This document shows positions 25,167-34,770 of a stretch of 64,000 nucleotides of DNA, piece after piece. The stretch is taken from positions 1,341,176-1,405,175 of the forward strand of contig NZ_KB907787.1 of NCBI RefSeq assembly GCF_000382205.1. The letters run 5' to 3'. The position numbers and the translations under genes were made by a program. Below the pieces are notes generated by a model, which had not been told where the DNA came from, did no database searches, and saw only the letters and a program-made list of their open reading frames with translations. Source of the DNA: Dyadobacter beijingensis DSM 21582 (GTDB taxonomy: Bacteria > Bacteroidota > Bacteroidia > Cytophagales > Spirosomataceae). How positions within the stretch are numbered: the stretch's first letter is position 1; every line of letters begins with the position of its first letter.

Positions 25167-26423
25167 ATGGAGCTGTATTATTCTTTTTCTGCATTAATCG
25201 TCCTCTCTGCGATATTTTCCTACCTCAATTCCCGCTTCCTGAAACTGCCCCCATCTATTGGCGTGATGGTCATTGCATTGATGGTTTCATTGGGGCTTAT
25301 CGCAACGGACAGCATATTTCCGCGTACATTCATCCGCATTTCGACGCTCATCGCGAGCGTCGACCTCACCGAAATATTAATGGGCGCTATGCTCAATTTC
25401 CTCCTTTTCGCCGGCGCCATCCATTTACATTTGGAGGATCTGCGCGAGCAGCGGTTACCGGTCATTATCTTTTCAACCGTCAGCGTAGTGATTTCCACAT
25501 TCGTGATCGGGGGTATTATGTACGCCATTCTGCCGCTGCTCGGTATTACCATTCCGCTGATCCAATGCCTTGTGTTCGGTGCGTTAATCTCGCCTACCGA
25601 CCCCATTGCCGTACTGGGCATCCTCAAACAGGCGGGAGTACCGAAGACGCTGGAAACAAAAATTGCCGGCGAGTCGCTTTTCAATGACGGTATGGCGGTT
25701 GTCGTGTTTATCCTCATGCTTGCGCTGGCGCGTGGCGAGGAAGTCAATACTTCGTTTACGGGCATTGCCGGGCTTTTTGTGAAGGAGGCGATCGGCGGTA
25801 TTGTGCTGGGCTTGCTACTCGGTTTTTTGGGTTCCAAAATGATGTACCGGGTCGATGGCTACAATGTACACGTGCTCATTACGCTCGCGATCGTGATGGG
25901 AGGTCACCTGGCGGCGCAGGCGCTGCACATGTCGGGCCCGCTCGCGATGGTGGCGGCCGGTTTGGTGGTTGGGAATTACGGTAAAAATCCCGGTGCCGTT
26001 TCGGATACCGAGCGCGACTACATCGACAAATTCTGGGAGCTGATTGATGAAATCCTCAATGCGATCCTGTTCCTGATCATCGGTTTCGAGCTGTTATTGA
26101 TTCCCGACATGAAGCAGTACGGCTGGGCTGGTCTGGCCGCGATTGTGGTAGTACTTTCTGCAAGGTTCATATCGATCTACATTCCCGTCAAGCTGATCCC
26201 GTTCAAGACGCGGTTCGGGAAGAAATCGATTGCGATATTGGTTTGGGGTGGCTTGCGGGGAGGCGTGTCCATTGCGTTGGCCCTCTCCATTGACCAGGAT
26301 CTGAACAAAGACCTGCTCCTGGCGATTACGTATTTCGTCGTGTTGTTCTCGATTATCGTACAAGGTCTCACCGTCGGCAAGCTCACCAAACGTTTTCCCG
26401 ACGAGGAGGAGGCCGTCGCCTAG
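25167..26423 (+). CDS. CPA1-family Na+/H+ antiporter
   Basis: 418 aa from the ATG at 25167, with about 12 membrane helices. CPA1 signatures are SPTDPIAVLGILKQAGVPK (about 148-166) and AGESLFNDGMAVVVFI, with the ion-translocating Asp in the NDG motif. The C-terminal region WGGLRGGVSIALALS holds the conserved Arg. It exchanges cytosolic Na+ (or K+) for external protons, for pH and salt homeostasis. No large cytosolic tail is present. It is transcribed alone; the TAG stop shares CTAG with the convergent SGNH gene. An imperfect promoter (TTTG-N19-AGAGTTTG, 25064-25094) precedes it. Confidence 0.9.
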   Translation: MELYYSFSALIVLSAIFSYLNSRFLKLPPSIGVMVIALMVSLGLIATDSIFPRTFIRISTLIASVDLTEILMGAMLNFLLFAGAIHLHLEDLREQRLPVIIFSTVSVVISTFVIGGIMYAILPLLGITIPLIQCLVFGALISPTDPIAVLGILKQAGVPKTLETKIAGESLFNDGMAVVVFILMLALARGEEVNTSFTGIAGLFVKEAIGGIVLGLLLGFLGSKMMYRVDGYNVHVLITLAIVMGGHLAAQALHMSGPLAMVAAGLVVGNYGKNPGAVSDTERDYIDKFWELIDEILNAILFLIIGFELLLIPDMKQYGWAGLAAIVVVLSARFISIYIPVKLIPFKTRFGKKSIAILVWGGLRGGVSIALALSIDQDLNKDLLLAITYFVVLFSIIVQGLTVGKLTKRFPDEEEAVA

Positions 26424-27448
26424 GAAGCCGGCCCGGCGACGAGCTGGTTGATCAGCGCATTGACCTTGTTCAGCCAGATCGTTTGCCCTTCGCATGTCCA
26501 GTGCGAATCGCCTTTGAGATAAGCCGCGCGGCCCAGTTGACGGAAATCCGGGAGAATATCGATATACGGCATGCCCAGTTTGGGATGGCTGTAAACGGTT
26601 TCGATCAGGTGGTTGTATTGCCCGTATTCCGGGTTTAGCACCGATACTTTATTGGGAATAATAGACAAAATCACATTGTTGAAACCCAGCGAATCGGCAA
26701 AATGGCGGCTGGCGGCGAGGTTATTCATCATGGAATCGAGCTCCGTTGTGCGGAATGGCTGGAACGACGACGTAATCTCAGGCGTATCGGTATCCATGTA
26801 ATACACCATGTCGCGGTCGTTGTTAACCAGCGTCACGCCGGAGGCATTACGGTTGAAGAAGCGGTGGTTGAAATCCGATTTCCACTCCTTTACCCGCAGC
26901 GCAAGGTCACTCTGGAACAAAAAGCCGTCGAGGCGGTCGGCGGTATGCCTTCCGCTGAATGCTTCATCGAGCCGGTGCACGAATTTGCCGGGGGCTACCC
27001 TGGCGACAAATGTGGCGGTATCCGGTACCAGCACGGATAGTTCGCTGGCAAACCGCTGCCGGAAATGGCGCTCCACGGTTTCGATCAGCAGGATATTATG
27101 CTCGCTGGTATCCAGTTTAATATGCAGAAAATCAGCGAGGTGCACATAGGTGTACGCATCCACAGCAAAATCCTGCTGACCGACACGGCCCGCTTCGGTA
27201 AAGCTATCGCCGATAATGTACAAATGCACTTTCCTGCCCGATGGCGCTTTGACGGGCGGCGTGTAACCCTTGCATTGCTTCCGCGGATCGCGGAAGTCCG
27301 ATAAGGTCGACAGCTTGTACAGATCACCATACTGGTAGCCGTCCTCCACGATTTGTTCTTTCCAAAGCCAGGGCAGGATGGAGGGGGTTAATCCAACCAC
27401 CCAGATCACGCAGGCGACGGCCAGGACGATATATCTTAAAATTTTCAT
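26420..27448 (-). CDS. SGNH/AlgJ-like membrane-anchored protein
   Basis: 342 aa. One N-terminal membrane helix (about 5-24) is followed by a periplasmic SGNH-type domain. The block I nucleophile is in LYIIGDSFTEAG (Ser about 82) and the late Asp-His pair in YLKGDSHWTCEGQ. The GDSF...DxHW pairing is the pattern of the AlgX/AlgJ/DHHW group, which O-acetylates exopolysaccharides in the periplasm. It is the last gene of a tight minus-strand operon (4 bp after the propeller gene) that includes a membrane acyltransferase and glycosyltransferases. A role in acylation of the product glycan is therefore plausible but inferred. Confidence 0.7.
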   Translation of the reverse strand: MKILRYIVLAVACVIWVVGLTPSILPWLWKEQIVEDGYQYGDLYKLSTLSDFRDPRKQCKGYTPPVKAPSGRKVHLYIIGDSFTEAGRVGQQDFAVDAYTYVHLADFLHIKLDTSEHNILLIETVERHFRQRFASELSVLVPDTATFVARVAPGKFVHRLDEAFSGRHTADRLDGFLFQSDLALRVKEWKSDFNHRFFNRNASGVTLVNNDRDMVYYMDTDTPEITSSFQPFRTTELDSMMNNLAASRHFADSLGFNNVILSIIPNKVSVLNPEYGQYNHLIETVYSHPKLGMPYIDILPDFRQLGRAAYLKGDSHWTCEGQTIWLNKVNALINQLVAGPAS

Positions 27449-27452
27449 AGCA

Positions 27453-30131
27453 TTATCTCAACTTGATCGACCAGACCTGGATTTTCTTCTCCGACCGGCT
27501 GAATATTAATAATTTGTAGTAGCCCGGCTGGTAAGTAAGCTGCACGGGCATTTCCGACGGTATCGCCTTGTCGCCCAGTCGGCGTCCGTTCACATCGAAC
27601 ACCGTAGAATAGCTGCCCGATTTGATCGAAATGAACCGGTTATCCACGCCGAAGAAGTGGTACTGGATCGTCGCATTCGGTAAAATATCCTTGATCTCGA
27701 ACAACTCGCGGCCATCTTTCGTGATAATCGCCGTTTTGGAATTGACCGATCGCACGAGAATCCAGTCGAGCGAATTGCGGTCGAACAGGATGCGGAATCG
27801 TGAGCCGGGTTCGGGACGCAGCAGCTGCTTGCGCGAAGTTACTTTCCCATCCAGGTTAATGCGGATCAGCTCGCCCGATACGCTTACGCCCACGAGCTCG
27901 GGCTGGCCCGTTGCGGGGTCCTGCGTCCAGGTGAAAGGGCTTTCGGTGCGGGTTAGAATATCGACGGGGAAGCCGGGCCTGACCGTGCCGTTTTCTTTCA
28001 GTAAATAGATCTTCCCGTTCTGCTGCGTCACGATGAAGCCGCGGTTACCAATCTGGTTCAGCGCCACCACCGGGCCGACGATCTTGTCGAAACGCACCGA
28101 ATGGTTCAGCCTTTTCAGCGAACGCGTCACGCTTTCCCACAAAAACAGTTCTTCCGCCGAGCTTTTCACGAGCAGCCGGTTACTGCCGTCCTCGCCGCCG
28201 TCGATCAGGTACAGTGCCGAAATGGCGTCGCCTGTGGGCAAATGCGCCTGGAACGTCGACACGTTAGTGGAATCGTCTTCATCCAGCGCATATACCGTGC
28301 GGCCGGTGGCGAAAAGCCGCTGCTGGCGGCCAATGTTCAGGAAATCGACTTTATAGGACGCCGTGCTGATCGGGCCGTTCAGTTTGGCGATGGTTTGCGT
28401 TTTGCCTTCGCGGAGATTGTTTGTCCGCAGCAGGTTATGCTCCTTGTCGGTCAGCAATATTTCCGAGCTGCCGTCCACCGGGTTTTGCAAGGCGGCCAGT
28501 TCCGAGTCGTAAATGTCCGGCCATTCGATATCGATATTCAGGAATGTGCGGTTGAGGACTTTGCTGGCGGTCTGGCGTTTTTTGGGATGGAATGTCAGCT
28601 CGGGATACGCTTCGCTGCCGTCGAAATGGCACTGGAGCGTAATGGATTCCATTTTGGCCGTCAGGTCGCTGTATTTCTTGCTCACCTGCGTTTCTTCGCC
28701 CGATTGCGCCTTGCGCAGGTTCACGATCAGCGAGAGCTGCGCCTCATTGTTGACATTCGTCAGCACGCTGTCATATTCGGGCGATTGCTGCCAGGTAATT
28801 TGGTTTTCGTAGTCGACAATGTAGTTCTGTAAAACCTGGGAGTTGTTGCTGATCACCAGGTAAGGCGCGACGTAGGTTATGTAGCTTCGCGGGAAGCCTG
28901 TAAACATCGGCCCGTACAGCCCCGAGGGCAATTCCGGAATGGGGACCGAGTAAATATCGTAGCCCTGGAATTGGTCCGCCGACACATTGGTTTCCTGGTT
29001 TGCGAGCCGCGCCAGCTTTTGCAGTACCGGGCGCACTTTATCGTAGTTGGAAAACTCCGTGAGCAGGATCTTACCGTCGGTAATGCTGTTATTTTCTTCC
29101 AGTTGGCATAACACAAACTCCGAACCGATATTGTCCACGAGCACATTGCTTTCACCGGCAATGTAGTAGACCAGCTTATCCCAGGCCGGCGATTTGTACT
29201 TTTTGTGCCATTTTGAAAAAGCCGCTTTAAATGCCGCCTTGTCGGATGCGGCAGCGCGGTACATGAATGAGGTTTGCTGCGAAATGTGCTTGTGCCCCAC
29301 GAACGGCGTACCCGGGCTGTCCTTCAAAAGCTCAGCCAAATAGTAATCCGGCGCATCGGTACCATCCGATTTCACGACCAGATTGCCCTTATTCTCTGCT
29401 TTTTCAATATGAAAGTCCTGGTAGGAAGGAAAGCTTTTTCCAAACTCGGCCAATGTAGCCACATTCTGCATCGAGATCACCGATTTCCAGGCGTCGGTGC
29501 GCAGGTAAATGCTCGTGCCGTAATCCGAATCATTGATATTCGAAAACCGCGAACGCAGCCTGAACGAGCCGATATTGAGCGACGAAGCACGTACCGCGTC
29601 TTCGATCAGATCGCCATAATAGCTCACGATCAGGAAGTGGTCTTTGACCAGATAGGAGAATAGCGGCCGAGAGTTGGCGTCGATGGCGTCGGTAATGCGG
29701 TGGTCCTGGAAGTTGTGGTGCAGCAGCCGGATGTTGGCGTGCTGCGGGCTGGCGAGCCATTTTGTCTCATCCTCCGTAACGGGAATGTACATGATCACCC
29801 CCCATTCCGTGCTCGTGCGCGGGTGGTAGGAGTAGGACAGGGCTTTGCCTCTGAGGAATGTTTTGAGTTTTTTGGCGTCTTTCGTCAGCAGATTGAGCAA
29901 TGTCAGGTTGTCGCTGGCGATGTCGAGAAGGGGAAGCCGTTTAAGGTCAAGCGCGGCTTCGGAGGCGGTGTAAGCCGAATCTTGCAAATGCTCGCTGGTA
30001 ATCACCACAACGGCATTGGACGGGATGAATTGCCAGGCTGCCGACGAGCCCCTCGACCATTTGAACAGGAAATATCCTGCTGATGCGAGAATGACGACCA
30101 GCAGGATAGCAATCAGTTTTTTTTTCGACAC
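27453..30131 (-). CDS. Membrane-anchored protein with predicted C-terminal propeller
   Basis: 892 aa, not assigned to a family with confidence. It starts MSKKK followed by one membrane helix (about 5-23), so the rest is periplasmic. Residues about 30-500 resemble the DUF3352-type proteins: FIPSNAVVVITSEHLQDSAY near the start, then YGPMFTGFPRSYITYVAPYL. Residues about 540-892 contain repeated beta-blade-like stretches (SEILLTDKEHNLLRTN, RQQRLFATGRTVYALDED, GKIYLLKENG, GELIRINLDGKV, KKIQVWSIKLR) typical of a WD40/PQQ-like propeller. No catalytic residues are recognisable. It lies 11 bp after a GT2 gene and 4 bp before the SGNH gene, so a scaffold or glycan-binding role for the cluster is an inference. 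Confidence 0.6.
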   Translation of the reverse strand: MSKKKLIAILLVVILASAGYFLFKWSRGSSAAWQFIPSNAVVVITSEHLQDSAYTASEAALDLKRLPLLDIASDNLTLLNLLTKDAKKLKTFLRGKALSYSYHPRTSTEWGVIMYIPVTEDETKWLASPQHANIRLLHHNFQDHRITDAIDANSRPLFSYLVKDHFLIVSYYGDLIEDAVRASSLNIGSFRLRSRFSNINDSDYGTSIYLRTDAWKSVISMQNVATLAEFGKSFPSYQDFHIEKAENKGNLVVKSDGTDAPDYYLAELLKDSPGTPFVGHKHISQQTSFMYRAAASDKAAFKAAFSKWHKKYKSPAWDKLVYYIAGESNVLVDNIGSEFVLCQLEENNSITDGKILLTEFSNYDKVRPVLQKLARLANQETNVSADQFQGYDIYSVPIPELPSGLYGPMFTGFPRSYITYVAPYLVISNNSQVLQNYIVDYENQITWQQSPEYDSVLTNVNNEAQLSLIVNLRKAQSGEETQVSKKYSDLTAKMESITLQCHFDGSEAYPELTFHPKKRQTASKVLNRTFLNIDIEWPDIYDSELAALQNPVDGSSEILLTDKEHNLLRTNNLREGKTQTIAKLNGPISTASYKVDFLNIGRQQRLFATGRTVYALDEDDSTNVSTFQAHLPTGDAISALYLIDGGEDGSNRLLVKSSAEELFLWESVTRSLKRLNHSVRFDKIVGPVVALNQIGNRGFIVTQQNGKIYLLKENGTVRPGFPVDILTRTESPFTWTQDPATGQPELVGVSVSGELIRINLDGKVTSRKQLLRPEPGSRFRILFDRNSLDWILVRSVNSKTAIITKDGRELFEIKDILPNATIQYHFFGVDNRFISIKSGSYSTVFDVNGRRLGDKAIPSEMPVQLTYQPGYYKLLIFSRSEKKIQVWSIKLR

Positions 30132-30142
30132 AAGCCTGTTTT

Positions 30143-30886
30143 TTAAGCGCGGATCGCTTTCACTTTACCATTCAGTTCGAGGCGAAACCGCAAGAGTTCT
30201 TTAAAGCTTCGGATACAAACTTTCCACAGGTTCCATTTTACGATCGAAACCGTGCCGGTTTCCCGGTCTTTGTGAGTGATAGGGATATCGAACAGCTCCT
30301 GTCCTGATTTCTTGGCCATAACCGCCAGGAAGATATTCGGAGCGAAAGGTTCGGGATTGGGTAGCTGGTCCATCAGTTTTTTCAGGAATGTTCCCTTAAT
30401 CAAACGGAATGGAATGTTGCTGTCCATGATGAATGTACCATATACCGCCGAGATCGTGCCACGGAGGAACTTGGTGATGAACAGGCGGACGCCCGCATCG
30501 TGCCGTACCTGGCGGTAACCGAGTATAAATTGGGATTGGGAACGTTTGTCCCAGAGTTTGTCAAAATCTTCGGAAACGAACTGGTCGTCGCTGTCGGTTT
30601 GGAACACGTATTGCGAATCCAGTTCCAGCGCTTTGCGGTAGCCGTTCACGACCGCGTTACCATGCCCGCCATTTTTCTGGTGAACCACCGTCAGATTGTC
30701 GATCTTCTTGTCCAGTTCATCCAATAATACCTTCGTATTGTCTTTCGAACCGTCGTTAATGACGATCAGGGTAGTGTTATCGTTGGGGAATTTAGTTTTA
30801 AGGAAGGAGGTCCAATTATAAACTACTTTTTCGATACAATCCTGCTCATTGTATGCGGGCATTACTATACTCAGAAGATATGACAT
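30143..30886 (-). CDS. Glycosyltransferase family 2
   Basis: 247 aa. GT-A fold start LLSIVMPAYNEQDCIEKVV, then TLIVINDGSKDNT and the metal-binding acidic motif QTDSDDQF (about residues 95-102). No membrane helix is visible after the catalytic domain, which is shorter than DPM1-like enzymes with anchors. It transfers a sugar from a nucleotide donor to a lipid carrier or a glycan; donor and acceptor are unknown. It lies between the OafA-type acyltransferase gene (73-bp gap) and the propeller gene (11-bp gap) in the polysaccharide region. Confidence 0.88.
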   Translation of the reverse strand: MSYLLSIVMPAYNEQDCIEKVVYNWTSFLKTKFPNDNTTLIVINDGSKDNTKVLLDELDKKIDNLTVVHQKNGGHGNAVVNGYRKALELDSQYVFQTDSDDQFVSEDFDKLWDKRSQSQFILGYRQVRHDAGVRLFITKFLRGTISAVYGTFIMDSNIPFRLIKGTFLKKLMDQLPNPEPFAPNIFLAVMAKKSGQELFDIPITHKDRETGTVSIVKWNLWKVCIRSFKELLRFRLELNGKVKAIRA

Positions 30887-30959
30887 GCAAAAGCGTATTT
30901 GGTATGGTTGCGCGAAATTAATAAATAAAGCCTGTAACCGGGCTATGGGGTGTTATTAT

Positions 30960-32096
30960 TTAGTAAGCGTACTTGTCTTTCAGGGCATTAATCGGTTTCT
31001 CGAAAAAGTGCCATGAAACCGATGCGACTAAGACAGTAAGCGCTACTACAACCGTTGCTTCAAAGGCGATATTGCCTTCGAGGCCGGGGATATATTGATA
31101 GATTTTCCGGAAAAGCCTGACCGTCGGGTGCATGGGACCGCTGTGAAAGTGGTTATATACAAAATTGTGGTACAGGTATAGGCCATAGCTGATTTTGCCC
31201 AGATAAATACACACCGGATTTTCGAGGAACGCGGCCATCCAACCCTTGAAACCCATCACTGCGCGCCCTATCAGCATAAACCCGAAAATGGACGACATGG
31301 TTCTGTCGAGCACCACGTACGGAAAGTTGAACGGCTGCGCGAGCGATTTCGCCCACCATTGAATGAGCACCCAGCCCAGTAACCCCAGCAGTACCGGCCA
31401 CGATTTGTCGAAGATTTTGACAAACAAATCACTCTTGTAAAGCTGCATCCACGCCATGAGCCCGCCCAATGCGAACGAATCGAAGCACGCGGGTGTGGAC
31501 ACGTACGCGACCGTCCATTCGCCCATCGTCACAAAGTTGGTGCCAGGAATGCGGCCGGAGTAGAAGATGTAAGCCCGCAGCAGAATGCTGAAAATGCCCA
31601 TTAATCCTAAAACCGGCACCAGTTTATTCTTTGGAATGAAGAATATCAGGAAAGGAAAGAAGAGGTAGACCTGCTCTTCTACGGCCAGCGACCACAAATG
31701 GTCCACCGAGCCCATCCAGGTTTTGTGCAATGCAATGTAAATGTTGGTCCCGTACAACGCGAGCCACGCCAGCTTATCGCGAACGGGCGGGACATTGAAG
31801 ATGAACAGCAGTGCAATGATGAGGTAGTAGACGGGGAAAATGCGGATCGTTCTGCGAATAAGGAATTTGCGCAGGTATTTCTTGAAACCGCCGGGCGTTC
31901 CGTAAGTCTTTTCCTTGCTTTTCAGGAGAATGCGGGAAATGAGGAAACCGCTGAGTACGAAGAAGATCGTCACGCCCAGGGCACCGAATGGGATGATGTT
32001 GATCGCCACGATGAGGTGGTCGAGCAGTACCAGTCCCACTGCAATGAAACGCACGCCGTCAAGTTGAATAATGTGTCCTTCCGAATTGGTGCGCAT
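30960..32096 (-). CDS. OafA/YrhL-type membrane acyltransferase
   Basis: 378 aa with about ten membrane helices, belonging to the acyltransferase-3 family. Signatures are LDGVRFIAVGLVLLDHL (about 13-29, with the catalytic-region His), GVTIFFVLSGFLISRILL and the conserved WSLAVEEQVYLFFPFLIF. Members move acetyl or other short acyl groups across the membrane onto lipopolysaccharide, capsule or lipid-linked sugars. No C-terminal SGNH domain is fused to it. The AlgJ-like SGNH gene of the same operon could supply the periplasmic transfer step, which would mimic fused OafA proteins. It starts 2 bp after the GT-C-like gene. Confidence 0.9.
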   Translation of the reverse strand: MRTNSEGHIIQLDGVRFIAVGLVLLDHLIVAINIIPFGALGVTIFFVLSGFLISRILLKSKEKTYGTPGGFKKYLRKFLIRRTIRIFPVYYLIIALLFIFNVPPVRDKLAWLALYGTNIYIALHKTWMGSVDHLWSLAVEEQVYLFFPFLIFFIPKNKLVPVLGLMGIFSILLRAYIFYSGRIPGTNFVTMGEWTVAYVSTPACFDSFALGGLMAWMQLYKSDLFVKIFDKSWPVLLGLLGWVLIQWWAKSLAQPFNFPYVVLDRTMSSIFGFMLIGRAVMGFKGWMAAFLENPVCIYLGKISYGLYLYHNFVYNHFHSGPMHPTVRLFRKIYQYIPGLEGNIAFEATVVVALTVLVASVSWHFFEKPINALKDKYAY

Positions 32097-32098
32097 GG

Positions 32099-33793
32099 TT
32101 ACCAGTTTACTTTCACTTCTTTTTTAAGCGATTCTTTGACGGTCACCGTCCTGCCTTTGAACAGGATGCCGGTTTCCGAACCCTGCTGGCGGATCAGCGC
32201 GATCTTGTACGTGCCCTTATCGATTTCAGAGAACGGAATATCGGCGTAAAAGCCCGGTGCGAAATAGTATTGTTTGAGAAACAGCTGCTTGCGGCTCGTG
32301 TTGCGCGTGCGCAGGGCCGGGAAAATGTAATAGCATTTGTCGGAGCTGAGCAATATGTATACGCCGCTGTCCTGCAAACGCTGGCTGGTGAATGTCGAGT
32401 TATGGATTTTCAGCGATGCCGTATCCGGGCTGAATGTCGTCTTATCGTACAGATCGACCATGCCGCGGGAGCTACCGGCGTAATTCTGGCGGTCGGCGAT
32501 GGCGATAAGTGGGAGCCATTTGTCGTAAATCACCGGTGTTTTCTCCACAATGGTTGCCGCAAATGCCGTGTCTTTGGGGTATTGCAATGATTTATCCGAA
32601 AATGTCCAGTTGAACTGCCAGGTTACGAGCTGCTTCCGCAGATTGTAGGCGTCGACCAGGTGGTAGTGGTAGCTGAACACGTTGAATGTCACCGCCAATG
32701 CCACGATGGCCGTAATGTACGGCGAGAGGAAGCTGCCCCGGATCGGGATTACCACGTAGAGATAGGCGGTAATAAGCAGCAGCACCGAGTAAATTTTATA
32801 TCGGCTCGTAATCAATCCTTCTAAACCGAATCCCGCACGCGTGTACACGACGATCAGCGCCGTACCCAGGATAAAAAGGATCACGCCGAGGCAGAACAGG
32901 TCGGTCGTCCGCTCGAATTTCACGGCGTATTTATTCCTGACAATGCGGAAAAGCGTCGTTGAGGCAATGGACACCGCCACCAGGAACAGCACGGTCCCGA
33001 TAAACAGGCAGACCTTGAAATTGTCGAGCACCGGGATGGACTCCGCAAATGAGCCCAGGAACGCCATATAGCCCTTGGCCAGCTGCACAATCCCCGCCTT
33101 CGATTCCGGGTTGGATTCAGGTTTGGTATACCCATAGAAATAGCAGAAAATCTCCGCAGCGCTGATGATCAGCCATAATGCAAACCGTTTGCGGTTCTGT
33201 GCAAGGAACAGCAGCAATGCGCCTAATGGAAGCACCATCAGGCCGTTCCCACTCGTAAGCACCGTCACGAAGCTGAGCAGAATAGCAACGGAAAAGGGGA
33301 CTACTTTCGGATTGATGACCAGGTAGAGCGTCCAGAGCACGAGCGTAACCACACCCAGGTTCTGCACCGCGGCCATCCCCCAATACATATTTTCCCAGAA
33401 TGCCAGCGTCATCCACAGGAATGGAATGGGTACCAATGCAAAAAGCGGCTTTTTATTCTTTCTCAGCAACTCATACCAGAGCGGAATAGCCGCCAGGAGC
33501 AGCACATTGCCGGCGGTCATGAGGTGCCGGTAATTGAGGTGCCCGAAAATGGCATAATCGATCCACGCAAAGAGCCTGGTGAGCGCGATGCGGTGTTCGT
33601 TATGCTGTTTGAAAAGTGCCTGGATCTTGCCCTGCCAGTCACCGGCCTGCGCATATTCGACGATGAACGTCTTTAACGCGTGGTCATCCCATTTCGGGAT
33701 ATTGATGGCATAATAATCCCAGACCGTGAAGTAAATGGCAACGGGTAACAGCAGGATCAGGCTCAGGATAATGACAAAAGCCTTCCGCGTCAT
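32099..33793 (-). CDS. Polytopic membrane protein, GT-C-like
   Basis: 564 aa with about 11 membrane helices up to residue 390 and a soluble periplasmic C-terminal part. The first periplasmic loop holds an acidic pair and Glu-His (PKWDDHALKTF; NEHRIALTRLF), reminiscent of the Asp-containing loop 1 of GT-C glycosyltransferases using lipid-phosphate sugars. I cannot assign a specific GT family. The C-terminal part (about 400-564) contains beta-rich stretches without a known motif. It overlaps the upstream transketolase gene by ATGA and is followed 2 bp later by the acyltransferase gene. Function as a flippase-like or glycan-modifying enzyme is inferred from context only. Confidence 0.65.
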   Translation of the reverse strand: MTRKAFVIILSLILLLPVAIYFTVWDYYAINIPKWDDHALKTFIVEYAQAGDWQGKIQALFKQHNEHRIALTRLFAWIDYAIFGHLNYRHLMTAGNVLLLAAIPLWYELLRKNKKPLFALVPIPFLWMTLAFWENMYWGMAAVQNLGVVTLVLWTLYLVINPKVVPFSVAILLSFVTVLTSGNGLMVLPLGALLLFLAQNRKRFALWLIISAAEIFCYFYGYTKPESNPESKAGIVQLAKGYMAFLGSFAESIPVLDNFKVCLFIGTVLFLVAVSIASTTLFRIVRNKYAVKFERTTDLFCLGVILFILGTALIVVYTRAGFGLEGLITSRYKIYSVLLLITAYLYVVIPIRGSFLSPYITAIVALAVTFNVFSYHYHLVDAYNLRKQLVTWQFNWTFSDKSLQYPKDTAFAATIVEKTPVIYDKWLPLIAIADRQNYAGSSRGMVDLYDKTTFSPDTASLKIHNSTFTSQRLQDSGVYILLSSDKCYYIFPALRTRNTSRKQLFLKQYYFAPGFYADIPFSEIDKGTYKIALIRQQGSETGILFKGRTVTVKESLKKEVKVNW

Positions 33794-34710
33794 TCCAGGA
33801 CCATTAATTGACCGATGGAAGATAGGATAGAATCGGCATCGAGCCCGGAGATTTTCTGGTGGTAAGCCTGGCTGCCGTAGCGGCTGTTGGGATAGCCCTC
33901 AGCCTTGATGCTCTTGAATGCACTCGGGAAGATGCCTTTTTCAAGGAATTGGACCGAAAGCTGCTGTGCCAGACCGCCGGTAGTGCCGTGCTCTTCCACA
34001 ACCATCACCGCCGATGCTTTTCTAAGCATCGTTACGAGCTCGTCCGTTATTTGCAGCGGGAATTGCAGCGCCGTTACCACATTCACTTTCTCGGCCAGTT
34101 CGGCCGATTGCGCCAATGCGGAAAGTACGTTCCCGACGATCGGGCCCAATGCGAAAATGGTGATCTCGGCATTTTCAGGCGCCTGTATCACTTTAAAAGA
34201 GCCGGTTTGATAGGTGTTTTCCGGTGATATTCTGCTATTTCCGAGCCGGAGATAGGTTGGATTGGCATTGTTCACGATGTTGCGGACCACAGGATCGACC
34301 TCGTCGAGGAAGGCTGGCGTCCATACATTCACATTTTGCAAGCCGCTGAGGCACGCTAGGTCTTCGAGCGTGTGGTGGCTGCTGCCCATGATGCCGTAAC
34401 CGTAGCCGCCGCCGTTACCGACGAGGAAAACGGGCAGGTTATTGAAGCAGGCGTCGTTTCTGAATTGTTCGAGACAGCGGTAAACCACGAATGGCGCAAT
34501 GCTGTAACAGAATACTTTATAGCCTTTATGCGCGATTCCGGCAGCTACTCCTACCATGTTCTGTTCGGCTACGCCGGCGTTAATAAACCGCTTGCCCATC
34601 GTGTCCCGCAGGTTTTCGAGGGCGCTGTATCCGAGGTCGCCGGTGATGAAAACGATGGACTCGTCTTCCTTCGCCAATTGTTCTATCGCTGTCGAAAATT
34701 CTTTTCTCAT
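33790..34710 (-). CDS. Transketolase C-terminal subunit (pyrimidine-binding half)
   Basis: 306 aa covering the PYR and C-terminal domains of transketolase. The ThDP-activating Glu is in FINAGVAEQNMVGVAAGIA (about 41-59); YGIMGSSHHTLEDLA matches the transketolase HH segment; the C-terminal domain has VEEHGTTGGL. It must pair with a PP-domain subunit, which is encoded at 36793-37644, to form an active alpha2beta2 enzyme that moves two-carbon ketol units. The two halves are not adjacent: an epimerase/GT2 fusion gene lies between. It has its own promoter-like motif (34771-34801) and overlaps the GT-C-like gene by 4 bp. Confidence 0.9.
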   Translation of the reverse strand: MRKEFSTAIEQLAKEDESIVFITGDLGYSALENLRDTMGKRFINAGVAEQNMVGVAAGIAHKGYKVFCYSIAPFVVYRCLEQFRNDACFNNLPVFLVGNGGGYGYGIMGSSHHTLEDLACLSGLQNVNVWTPAFLDEVDPVVRNIVNNANPTYLRLGNSRISPENTYQTGSFKVIQAPENAEITIFALGPIVGNVLSALAQSAELAEKVNVVTALQFPLQITDELVTMLRKASAVMVVEEHGTTGGLAQQLSVQFLEKGIFPSAFKSIKAEGYPNSRYGSQAYHQKISGLDADSILSSIGQLMVLE

Positions 34711-34770
34711 TTGGTCAAGGCGGATAGCCGCCGATTAGTTTCCATGAATAGTGTATAGGTTGGGTAATCT

